Assembly (NCBI GenBank): GCA_947475875.1
Contig: CANJME010000006.1
Location: 1 to 64,000, forward strand
Length of the DNA: 64,000 bases
From: Caulobacteraceae bacterium
Lineage (GTDB): Bacteria > Pseudomonadota > Alphaproteobacteria > Caulobacterales > Caulobacteraceae
Direction: 5' to 3'
Shown here: piece by piece, positions 55,928-64,000 of the stretch
Position numbering within the stretch: the stretch's first letter is position 1
Layout of the letters: the number at the start of each line of letters is the position of its first letter
Translations under genes and position numbers: made by a program
Notes under the pieces: generated by a model
Told to the model about the DNA's origin: nothing
Database searches by the model: none
What the model saw: only the letters and a program-made list of their open reading frames with translations

Positions 55928-57016
55928 TTAACGCGGGAACTTCGGCTTCAACCCCGCCGACGGCCAGCGGACCTTGGCGATGCGGCCGGTGTCGGAGAAG
56001 GTCAGCCACGCATCCCGATAGTCCGCTCCGCCGAACGCCAGGTTGGTGGTGAAGCGGTCGGGGAAAGCCAGGAACTCGACGGGGTTTGAGCCGCGGTGCA
56101 GGCCGATGCCGCCGGGGCGCAGAAGTGAGCAGACCGCGACCGTGCCGTCGGCCATGACCTTCAGGGAATCAGCGGTGCCGTTCAGCGGCGCCTGGACGCC
56201 GTTGTTGGGATAGGTGGTGGTGGCCAGCACGCCCGGCGCGGTGATGTCGAAGCCCAGCAGGTTTCCGCCCATGGAGACGTGCAGCATCTTGCCGTCGGGC
56301 GAGACGCCGATGCCGTTGGGCGAGTTCAGATTGGCCCGGGCGATCTTGATGGTCTTGAGGTCGGGCGAGACCCAGTAGATGGCGCCGGTGCCGGCGGCCC
56401 GGCCGTATTCGGAGACCCAGAGAGAGCCGTCCGGTCCGAAGACGAGGTCGTCGGGGGCGAGCATCTCCTTGCCTTCGACGGACGAGAACAGGGTGGTGAC
56501 CGCCTTGGTGCGCGGATCGACGCGCTGAATCTTGCCCGGAACGATGGGCATGGGCGAGGCGCCGCCGAGGGTGGCGCTGCCGTCGGCGCGCGGCGGGGTG
56601 AAGCCGAAGCGGTTGCCGTCATTGGCGACATAGAGCGCGCCGTCGGGACCGAAGGCCAGGCCATTGGGGCTGTCGCCCGTTTTGCACCAGAGCTCGACCT
56701 TGCCGTCGGGGGTGAGGCGGCTGATCTCGCCCTTGGGGATCTGGACGAAGAGCACCGAGCCATCGCGCATCCACACCGGAGCCTCGGGGAACTGCAGGCC
56801 AGTGGCGAGGATGGTCATCGGCAAAGCGGGTTCGACCGGGGCGGCGGGCGCACCGCCTCTGCCGCCGCCGCGGCCGGCGCCGGGGGGGGCGCCCGCGGGG
56901 GGTGCGCCGGCTGCGGCGGGAGGGGCGCCAGCCTGGGGCGCGGCCGGGGGCTGGGCGAAGGCGGTTCCGGCGAGGCCCAGGGCGGGCAGGGTCGCGATCA
57001 GCTGGCGACGGTTCAT
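55928..57016 (-). CDS. SMP-30/gluconolactonase-like exported beta-propeller
   Basis: This 362-residue protein has a twin-arginine-like signal (MNRRQLIATLPALGLAGTAFA), a Pro/Ala/Gly-rich stretch with GRGGGRGG (about 25-62), and a six-bladed SMP-30 propeller: FPEAPVWMRDGSVLFVQIPKGEI, DSPNGLAFGPDGALYVAND, APDDLVFGPDGSLWVSE. It may hydrolyse lactones or sugar acids in the periplasm. It starts directly after the folA stop (TAAATG). Confidence 0.88.
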   Translation of the reverse strand: MNRRQLIATLPALGLAGTAFAQPPAAPQAGAPPAAAGAPPAGAPPGAGRGGGRGGAPAAPVEPALPMTILATGLQFPEAPVWMRDGSVLFVQIPKGEISRLTPDGKVELWCKTGDSPNGLAFGPDGALYVANDGNRFGFTPPRADGSATLGGASPMPIVPGKIQRVDPRTKAVTTLFSSVEGKEMLAPDDLVFGPDGSLWVSEYGRAAGTGAIYWVSPDLKTIKIARANLNSPNGIGVSPDGKMLHVSMGGNLLGFDITAPGVLATTTYPNNGVQAPLNGTADSLKVMADGTVAVCSLLRPGGIGLHRGSNPVEFLAFPDRFTTNLAFGGADYRDAWLTFSDTGRIAKVRWPSAGLKPKFPR

Positions 57017-57538
57017 TTATCGTTTCCTCTCCAGTACGCGGAAGGTGGTCGCGTACGCGTTCTTCTCGTCGGCCGGGTGGCGTTCGCTTTGCACCTCGGT
57101 CCATTGGGTTTCGTCGAAGGGCGGGAAGAACACATCGCCCCCTGACGCAGCGTCAACTTCAGTTAGATAGATGCGCATCGCTTTCGGCAAGGCCAGTTCA
57201 AAGAGGGCCTGGCCGCCGATGACGCAGAATTCCTCGACCCCCTCCTCGGCGGCGTGTTCGCGGGCGATCTGCACGGCTTCGGAAAAGGTTTCGACCGGCA
57301 GGGCGCCCTTCGGCTCGTACGATCCATCGCGGGTCAGCACGATGTTCATCCGGCCGGGCAGCGGCTTGATCGGCAGGCTTTCCCAGGTCTTGCGCCCCAT
57401 GATCACCGGCTTGCCGTAGGTGAGCGCCTTGAAGCGCTTGAGATCGTCGGAAAGCCGCCAGGGCAGGGTCCCGTCCTTACCGATTACGCCCTGGCGGTCG
57501 CGGGCGACGGGGCCGAGGGTCAGGATGGGGGTTGCCAC
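57017..57538 (-). CDS. folA: dihydrofolate reductase
   Basis: This 173-residue enzyme reduces dihydrofolate with NADPH. It begins ILTLGPVARDRQGVIGKDGTLPWRLSDDLKRFK; the catalytic Asp is in that segment, and VIMGRKTWESLP and CVIGGQALFELAL bind NADPH. The start is GTG 57538, right after the thyA stop. It serves thyA by recycling the dihydrofolate thyA makes. Confidence 0.96.
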   Translation of the reverse strand: MATPILTLGPVARDRQGVIGKDGTLPWRLSDDLKRFKALTYGKPVIMGRKTWESLPIKPLPGRMNIVLTRDGSYEPKGALPVETFSEAVQIAREHAAEEGVEEFCVIGGQALFELALPKAMRIYLTEVDAASGGDVFFPPFDETQWTEVQSERHPADEKNAYATTFRVLERKR

Positions 57539-58375
57539 CTAGACCGCGACCTCGGCCTTGATGTGCGGGTGGGCCTGGTAGGCTTCGAGGCGGAAGTCCT
57601 CGTAGTCGAAGCCGAAGATGTCGTCCTTGTCGGCGATGTGCATGACCGGGAACGGATAGGGCGCGCGGGAAAGCTGCTCCTTCGCCTGGTCGACATGGTT
57701 CAGATAGAGGTGCGCATCGCCGAAGGTGTGGATGAACTCGCCGGGCTCATAGCCTGTGACTTTCGCCATCATCATCGTCAGCAGGGCGTAGGAGGCGATG
57801 TTGAACGGCACGCCCAGGAATGTGTCGGCGCTGCGCTGGTAGAGCTGGCAGGAGAGCTTGCCGTCGGCCACGAAGAACTGGAACAGGCAATGGCAGGGCG
57901 GCAGGGCCATGTCGTCGACCTCGGCCGGGTTCCAGGCCGAGACGATGTGGCGGCGGCTGGAGGGGCTGGCTTTGATGGAGCGGACGACATTCGCCATCTG
58001 GTCGATCACACGGCCGTCCGGCGCGGCCCAGGAGCGCCACTGCTTGCCATAGACGGGGCCGAGCTCGCCGTTCTCGTCGGCCCATTCGTCCCAGATCCTG
58101 ACGCCGCGTTCCTGCAGCCAGCGGACATTGGTGTCGCCTTTGAGGAACCAGAGCAGTTCCAGCACGATCGACTTCAGATGCAGCTTCTTGGTGGTCAGCA
58201 TCGGAAAGCCGGCGGAAAGATCAAAGCGGATCTGCCGGCCGAACACGCCGAGGGTGCCGGTGCCGGTGCGGTCGTCGCGCCGGGCGCCGTTTGCCAGGAT
58301 ATCGGCCAGCAGATCGAGGTACTGCTGCTCAGGATGGGGCTGGGTTTCGGGCTTCAGGGACAGGACGGCGGACAT
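57539..58375 (-). CDS. thyA: thymidylate synthase
   Basis: This 278-residue enzyme makes dTMP from dUMP and methylene-THF. The catalytic Cys is in [29 protein letters not shown] and the C-terminal AV are typical. It is the first gene of thyA-folA-SMP-30, with no spacer between genes. The start is ATG 58375. Confidence 0.98.
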   Translation of the reverse strand: MSAVLSLKPETQPHPEQQYLDLLADILANGARRDDRTGTGTLGVFGRQIRFDLSAGFPMLTTKKLHLKSIVLELLWFLKGDTNVRWLQERGVRIWDEWADENGELGPVYGKQWRSWAAPDGRVIDQMANVVRSIKASPSSRRHIVSAWNPAEVDDMALPPCHCLFQFFVADGKLSCQLYQRSADTFLGVPFNIASYALLTMMMAKVTGYEPGEFIHTFGDAHLYLNHVDQAKEQLSRAPYPFPVMHIADKDDIFGFDYEDFRLEAYQAHPHIKAEVAV

Positions 58376-58445
58376 GCGCGCAATGTCGGGGGGAATCGCG
58401 GGCGAGGCAAGGGCGCGGCGAATCCGTGCAGGTTAAACCTCGCCC

Positions 58446-58808
58446 ATGACCCGCGAACCTGACTGGATGCCCCGCGCCGAACGCGCCGCCCTATCGCTGA
58501 AGGCGGTCACGAGGCGTGCGCGCGGCGCCGGGCATTCTGTCTATGTAATCCTGCTGCGAGACACCCGGCGGGCCGATCCCTGGGGTCTCTATGTCGGGCA
58601 GACCTCACGCGATCCGGACCTGCGCTTTGACCAGCACAAGAACGGCTACAAGGCCAGCGGCGCGGCAAAACGGTTCGGCGTGAGGCTTCTGCCCGACCTG
58701 ACCAGCCATCTCAATCCGTTACGCCGATGGGAAGCCCTGGACCTGGAGGCGGCTCTGGCCGAAGCCCTTCGCGTCGCCGGTGTTCCGTGGGTTGAAGGCG
58801 GGCACTGA
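58446..58808 (+). CDS. GIY-YIG-like nuclease domain protein
   Basis: This 120-residue protein has a GIY-YIG-type core: HSVYVILLRD (VYV at the GIY place), GLYVGQTSRDPDLRFDQHKNG with Tyr, Gln-Thr and the conserved Arg of the family. Catalytic Glu is likely in AALDLEAALAEAL. Such small proteins are uncharacterised; DNA repair or mobile-element origins are possible. It stands alone between thyA and DUF924. Confidence 0.7.
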   Translation: MTREPDWMPRAERAALSLKAVTRRARGAGHSVYVILLRDTRRADPWGLYVGQTSRDPDLRFDQHKNGYKASGAAKRFGVRLLPDLTSHLNPLRRWEALDLEAALAEALRVAGVPWVEGGH

Positions 58809-58819
58809 GGCGCAGGCCC

Positions 58820-59362
58820 TCAGCCCGAGAATCCCCCGTCATCGAGGAACGCCTGTTCGTCGGCTGTCGTCGCCCGTCCGAGCGCCGCGTTTCGGTGGGG
58901 GAAGCGACCGAACCTGGCGATGATGTCTTCGTGGAGCACCGCCCATTTCAGGCCCTCGGGGTCGCCCGCGGCGCTGAACAGAGCGACCGCCCGCTCCTGG
59001 TCCTCGGGCGATTCCGAGTGCTCGAACGGCAGGTAGAAGAACTGACGGAGCAGAGGGTCGACCTCGTGATCGAAACCGCGTTCCAGCGAAAGGCGAGCGA
59101 TACGGCGGGCCAGGGGATCGGTGGCGAAGGCGTGAGCCGTTTTCCGGTAGAGATTGCGCGGGAACTGGTCGAGCAGAATGAGCAGGGCGCAGCAGCCCTC
59201 GGCGGAATTCTCCCAGGCCGCATACTCGCCGCGCGCGGCGGCGTGGTGGGTGGGCTCGAACTTCAGCCGGATGGCGTCGTCGAACGCGGCTTTGCGGGTA
59301 AACCAGCGCTCCGGCCCGGCGTTCAGCCAGAAGGTCAGCACATCGGCGGGGTGGGCGGGCAT
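58820..59362 (-). CDS. DUF924 family protein
   Basis: This 180-residue helical protein shows the DUF924 pattern: DVLTFWLNAGPERWFTRKAAFDDAI, LLILLDQFPRNLYRKTAHAFATDP and RFGRFPHRN. The fold is TPR-like. Function is unknown. It converges on the GIY-YIG gene with an 11-bp gap. Confidence 0.9.
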   Translation of the reverse strand: MPAHPADVLTFWLNAGPERWFTRKAAFDDAIRLKFEPTHHAAARGEYAAWENSAEGCCALLILLDQFPRNLYRKTAHAFATDPLARRIARLSLERGFDHEVDPLLRQFFYLPFEHSESPEDQERAVALFSAAGDPEGLKWAVLHEDIIARFGRFPHRNAALGRATTADEQAFLDDGGFSG

Positions 59363-59460
59363 GGCGCGAAAAGGGCCTATATAACAGGGATGTTCAAGTT
59401 GCGTTCAGTTCCGAAATCGGAGGGTAGGGGCGAAGGGAACTCTAGGCAGGAGTATTTGCT

Positions 59461-59491
59461 ATGAAATCCAGATTCGCGACAACCACTGGCA
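59461..59491 (+). other. apparent frameshift in the signal peptide of the RcnB-like gene
   Basis: ATG 59461 has AGGAG upstream and opens MKSRFATTTG, but this frame soon ends. The next frame carries the body from 59492. Removing one G near 59488-59489 would give MKSRFATTTAVGLMATTS..., a normal signal peptide ending APAMAQ. So one extra base, real or an error, seems to separate start from body. Confidence 0.65.
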
Positions 59492-60517
59492 GTGGGCCTG
59501 ATGGCCACCACGAGCATGAGCGCGCTCGCGCCGGCGATGGCCCAGCCCGGACGAGGTCAGCCGCCGTCCCGCGATGACCGCGGGCGGGACCAGGACAGCC
59601 GGCCGCGCTATGACGCGCAGGCCCAGGCCCAGGCCCAGGCCCAGGCCGAAGCTGACGCCCGGGCGCGGGCAGAGGCCGACGCCAGGGCCAGGGCAGAAGC
59701 TGACGCCCGGGCCAGGGCCCAGGCCAACGCGACCTCGACGACCCAGACGCCGCCGCAGGGCCGGGGCGGTCCAGGCGGCCGCGGCGGACAAGGCGCCCCC
59801 GGACGGGGTGGCCCGCCGCCCCAGAACCAGCCCCAGAACCAGCCTCAGAACCAGCCGCAGTACCAGGCTCCGCAGACCCAGGGCGGGCGCGATGGCCGGG
59901 GTCAGAACTATGGCCCGGGCCGGGGCGGACCCGCGCCCTCCCAGCCGACCAGGGTCCCATCCTGGCAGAACCCGTCGGGCTTCCAGCAGACTCCGCCGCC
60001 CAAGCCCCAACCGCAGGATCGCGGCGGCTATTCGGGTCGTGATGGCCGTGACGGCCGCGACGGCCGGGGCGGTGATCAGCGCGGCCCGGGCGGCTATGAC
60101 GGCCGCGATGGACGCGGCGGGCGTGACGGCCGAGACGGTCGGGATGGCCGGGACTGGAACGGCCGTGACGGGCGTGGCTCCGACTACCGGCCGGCGCCGA
60201 ACCGCGGCGACCGCGACCGCGGCCGGCCGCGCTATGATCCCAGGCGCTATCCGTTCGAGATCAAGTCCCGTCAGCACTTTTACTGGCGCGGGCCGGTCTA
60301 TCGCACGCCGCCCGGGTTCTACGTGCAGTTCTGGTCCTACGGCGATTACCTGCCGTGGAACTGGTACACACCGGGCTACTACATCGATAACTGGTGGTGG
60401 TACGGCCTCGACTACCCGCCCGCCGGCTTCGAGTGGGTCCGCGTCGGCCGCGACGCCGTCCTGGTCGATGTCTGGTCCGGCCGCATCTACGAAGTGGTCT
60501 ACGACCTCTTCTGGTAG
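59492..60517 (+). CDS. RcnB-family exported protein, Gln/Ala/Arg and Gly/Arg-rich
   Basis: The body gives 341 residues from GTG 59492; the true start is probably ATG 59461 through a one-base frameshift. After a signal ending AMAQ comes a repeat of QAQAQA and EADARARA units (about 42-78), then a Gly/Arg/Asp-rich tract (GRDGRDGRDG, about 180-230). The last 95 residues form an RcnB-like domain, with YWRGPVYRTPPGFYVQFWSYGDYLP and WVRVGRDAVLVDVWSG. RcnB in E. coli affects Ni/Co efflux in the periplasm. A terminator follows. Confidence 0.75.
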   Translation: MGLMATTSMSALAPAMAQPGRGQPPSRDDRGRDQDSRPRYDAQAQAQAQAQAEADARARAEADARARAEADARARAQANATSTTQTPPQGRGGPGGRGGQGAPGRGGPPPQNQPQNQPQNQPQYQAPQTQGGRDGRGQNYGPGRGGPAPSQPTRVPSWQNPSGFQQTPPPKPQPQDRGGYSGRDGRDGRDGRGGDQRGPGGYDGRDGRGGRDGRDGRDGRDWNGRDGRGSDYRPAPNRGDRDRGRPRYDPRRYPFEIKSRQHFYWRGPVYRTPPGFYVQFWSYGDYLPWNWYTPGYYIDNWWWYGLDYPPAGFEWVRVGRDAVLVDVWSGRIYEVVYDLFW

Positions 60518-60548
60518 GTGGCGTCGAACACCTGAGTGAACAGGGAAG

Positions 60549-60574
60549 CCCCGGCGCGAACCGCCGGGGTTTTT
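60549..60574 (+). terminator. terminator after the RcnB-like gene
   Basis: An 8-bp stem CCCCGGCG / CGCCGGGG with a five-base loop is followed by TTTTT, 32 bp after the stop. Confidence 0.85.
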
Positions 60575-60615
60575 CTTATTGCGACGACCGTCGCGGGCAT
60601 CTATAGGCGTCGAAC

Positions 60616-60631
60616 CGTACCGTACGGTACG
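60616..60631. promoter_or_regulatory. 16-bp palindrome, likely TetR operator
   Basis: CGTACCGTACGGTACG is a perfect palindrome 21 bp before the GTG start of the tetR gene. Its place suggests autoregulation; because ilvC is coupled to tetR, the operator would also govern ilvC. Confidence 0.6.
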
Positions 60632-60652
60632 CTGCAATCTGACGGAGAAATC

Positions 60653-62304
<1,652 letters not shown>

Positions 62305-62308
62305 GCTG

Positions 62309-62749
62309 ATGCGCCGGCCCGCAGCCGCTGTTCTGCTTTGTCTGGCGCTCAGCGGCTGTAGCCAGGGTTTTGTCGGCGCGCGCGATTATGCCCGCGTGGC
62401 CGACTGCTACGCGGCGTTCTTCTCGGCGCACATGGACGCGCTGGATCCGAGCCTGAGCTTGTCCAATGAGCAAATAAGCCAGGCCGAGCTCATCACCATG
62501 CAGGGCGTCAACCGCATGACGCCGTACATCGTTGAGGCCAAGAAGAGCGCCGGCGGCGACCGGAAATTCCTGCAACTGGTGGCGGCCTGGCGAAAGCGGC
62601 CCGAGTTCAGCGTCGCCCTGGCTTCAACGCCAAAGGCCAAGGCGATGGTCTATGAGAGCGTGCTGGATGAAGCCGAGGGGTGTCACAAGACCATGGATCG
62701 GTGGGGGGTTACCGATGGGGCGAAGAAGGCCGCATCAGCGCCGAAGTAG
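62309..62749 (+). CDS. small lipoprotein, function unknown
   Basis: This 146-residue protein starts MRRPAAAVLLCLALSGCSQ, with lipobox LSGC (Cys 17), so it is probably anchored in the outer membrane. The rest is helical, with three further Cys, and has no recognised domain. It follows ilvC by four bp and may be co-transcribed. Confidence 0.75.
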   Translation: MRRPAAAVLLCLALSGCSQGFVGARDYARVADCYAAFFSAHMDALDPSLSLSNEQISQAELITMQGVNRMTPYIVEAKKSAGGDRKFLQLVAAWRKRPEFSVALASTPKAKAMVYESVLDEAEGCHKTMDRWGVTDGAKKAASAPK

Positions 62750-62768
62750 CCGCAACGACAACAAACGT

Positions 62769-62898
62769 CGTCATCCTCGGGTTCAGCGAAGCTGAAGCCC
62801 GAGCACCCAGCAGCGCTGGTGATGAAGCTGCACATTCACGTTGAGGGCAGGGATGCTGGGTCCTCGGCCTTGCCCACGCGGGCAAACCGAGGGTGACG
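62769..62898. repeat. type 5 palindromic repeat between lipoprotein gene and purN
   Basis: Outer arms CGTCATCCTCGG (62769-62780) and CCGAGGGTGACG (62887-62898) enclose CACCCAGCA and TGCTGGGTC. The left half folds as CTCGGG-TTCAGC-GAA-GCTGAA-GCCCGAG. It resembles the type 1 and 2 elements in plan. Confidence 0.75.
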
Positions 62899-62918
62899 GA
62901 CTATTATTGAACTGGATT

Positions 62919-63497
62919 CTAGCCCTTCGCGGCCGCCAGCGCCTTGAGCGTGCGCACGAACAGGGCCGGCTCGATGGCCATGACGCGGGTTTCCACGGCC
63001 TCGGCGGTATCGCCCGGGTAAACGGGCACCCGCTCCTGGGCGACGATTTCTCCGTGGTCGTATTCGCCGTCGACAACGTGGACGGTGGCGCCGCTCTCGA
63101 TCACTTCGGCGGCGACGACCGCTTCATGCACCTTGCGTCCATACATCCCTTCGCCGCCGAAGTCGGGCAGCAGGGCCGGGTGGATATTGAGGATGCGGCC
63201 CGAAAAAGCTTCCAGCACCTTGGGTCCCAATTTCCGCAGATAGCCTGAAAGGATCACCCATTCGGCGCCGGCCGCGTTCAGCGCCGTCAGCGCCCGCTCG
63301 TCGGCCGCCTCGCCGTCCGCGCCGACGGTCGGGATGATCAGGTGCTCCAGCCCGTTGGCGGCGGCGAACTCCAGCGCCTTGCAGGGCCGGTTGGCGATCA
63401 GCAGCGCTGGCGTAGCCGCGATCTCGCCCGTCCGGCACGCCGCCACAATGGCGCGCATGGAAGAGCCCGAGCCCGAAGCGAAGAAGGCGAGTCGCAT
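62919..63497 (-). CDS. purN: phosphoribosylglycinamide formyltransferase
   Basis: This 192-residue enzyme formylates GAR with 10-formyl-THF in purine synthesis. It has GSGSSMRAIV, the catalytic Asn-His in ILNIHPALLPDF, and the Asp in VDGEYDHGEIVAQE. The variant GGEGMYGRKVHEAV replaces the usual FKG-type loop. ATG 63497 starts at the family N-terminus. purM is not next to it in this window. Confidence 0.88.
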   Translation of the reverse strand: MRLAFFASGSGSSMRAIVAACRTGEIAATPALLIANRPCKALEFAAANGLEHLIIPTVGADGEAADERALTALNAAGAEWVILSGYLRKLGPKVLEAFSGRILNIHPALLPDFGGEGMYGRKVHEAVVAAEVIESGATVHVVDGEYDHGEIVAQERVPVYPGDTAEAVETRVMAIEPALFVRTLKALAAAKG

Positions 63498-63671
63498 GGC
63501 GGCTATCCTAGCATGCATCGGGTTCTACACGCCCATGGTTGAGGCGGTGAAAGCAAGGGTAGCGGCTTGAGGCGGAGCTGCCGCGCAATTGCTCACTTAG
63601 GGGAAGATCGAGCAATTTTCTGGATCGGCATGGTTGAAATGCGGCGGATTCGTGTTAGTCTAACTGAACAA

Positions 63672-63683
63672 CGTTCATGAACG
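63672..63683. promoter_or_regulatory. palindrome upstream of the receptor gene
   Basis: CGTTCATGAACG is a perfect 12-bp palindrome, overlapped on its left by TGAACAACGTTCA. It ends 12 bp before ATG 63696, where a repressor could act. It might be chance. Confidence 0.3.
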
Positions 63684-63695
63684 AGGGCGCCTCCC

Positions 63696-64000
63696 ATGGC
63701 CAAGACCCGGTTGCTTTGTTCGTCCATTCTCGTCTCTGCCGCGCTGGCCTTGCCGGCCTTCGCCCAGGAGGAACCGGCCGAGCCGGCCACGGGCGTCGCG
63801 CCCCTGGTCATCACCGGCACGCGATTGCAGATCCAGGACTACATCTCGCCCAACCCAACCACCTCGGCGGACGCCCAGCAGATTCAGGCCTCGGGCGACA
63901 CCAATCTTGGCGACTTCCTCACCGACTACCCGGCCCTGGTGTCATCGATCACCGACCAGCTGGGGGCGGAAACGGCGACGCCCTATTATGTCGGACTGAA
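63696..64000 (+). CDS. TonB-dependent receptor, N-terminal part
   Basis: The frame runs off the right edge. The first 101 residues show a Sec signal (MAKTRLLCSSILVSAALALPAFA), a TonB-box-like LVITGTRL, and the start of the plug domain (SGDTNLGDFLTDYPAL). It would be an outer-membrane importer energised by TonB. The substrate is unknown. Confidence 0.85.
   Translation, partial: MAKTRLLCSSILVSAALALPAFAQEEPAEPATGVAPLVITGTRLQIQDYISPNPTTSADAQQIQASGDTNLGDFLTDYPALVSSITDQLGAETATPYYVGL

Overview
The window is GC-rich, densely coded DNA that looks like a chromosome of the Caulobacterales (a Caulobacter or Phenylobacterium relative). The pointers are the gene order murA - DUF2948 - hisD - UPF0262 - phosphatase - infA - maf - RNase E/G-like - yacG, two DUF2336 proteins, an alphaproteobacterial tRNA-His without G-1 (G1:U72, A73), a CtrA-like short motif, and a TonB-dependent receptor at the right edge. 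No phage, plasmid, transposase gene or CRISPR array is visible.

Layout. 0-6.8 kb: tRNA-Thr, then a housekeeping run (cell wall, histidine, translation initiation, nucleotide clean-up) ending at tRNA-Phe. 7.2-11.3 kb: exbB-exbD-tonB, tRNA-His, a ThiO-like oxidase and a second, solitary tonB. 11.4-17.1 kb: a lytic transglycosylase, a membrane histidine kinase with a degenerate receiver, a DUF2336 protein, a secreted Gly/Arg-rich protein and an Hpt protein. 17.2-21.3 kb: first part of a type II secretion system (gspE, gspF, prepilin peptidase, gspI). 21.4-23.8 kb: an EAL phosphodiesterase and glpK. 24.0-31.2 kb: a MoxR-type cluster (DUF4129, DUF4350, MoxR, DUF58, SpoIIM-like, RDD), with large palindromic repeats in almost every gap. 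31.5-37.3 kb: a fucosyltransferase-like protein, glnK-amtB and pckG. 37.5-46.1 kb: second part of the type II system as two divergent runs (gspG-H-J-K-L leftward; gspM, a GspC-like protein and gspD rightward). 46.1-54 kb: nadK, a second DUF2336 protein, a class II aldolase and an RND efflux pair. 54-64 kb: a D-aminoacylase-like amidohydrolase, thyA-folA-SMP-30, a GIY-YIG protein, DUF924, an RcnB-family protein with an apparent frameshift, tetR-ilvC, a lipoprotein, purN and a receptor start.

The most unusual material lies outside ordinary genes. (1) A family of long inverted repeats is built from iterated 8-9 nt units. The arms match each other inside a copy (48 of 48 bases in one) but differ between copies, and most copies sit in the gaps of the MoxR cluster. 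(2) Gly/Arg-rich low-complexity tracts recur in seven exported proteins, including three type II secretion components and the RND adaptor. (3) A palindromic repeat forms much of the GspJ leader peptide, and another supplies the stop codon of the EAL gene. (4) A TetR gene with a perfect 16-bp palindrome upstream overlaps ilvC by four bases.

Everything here was read by eye. Family names rest on recognisable motifs and context, not on database searches.
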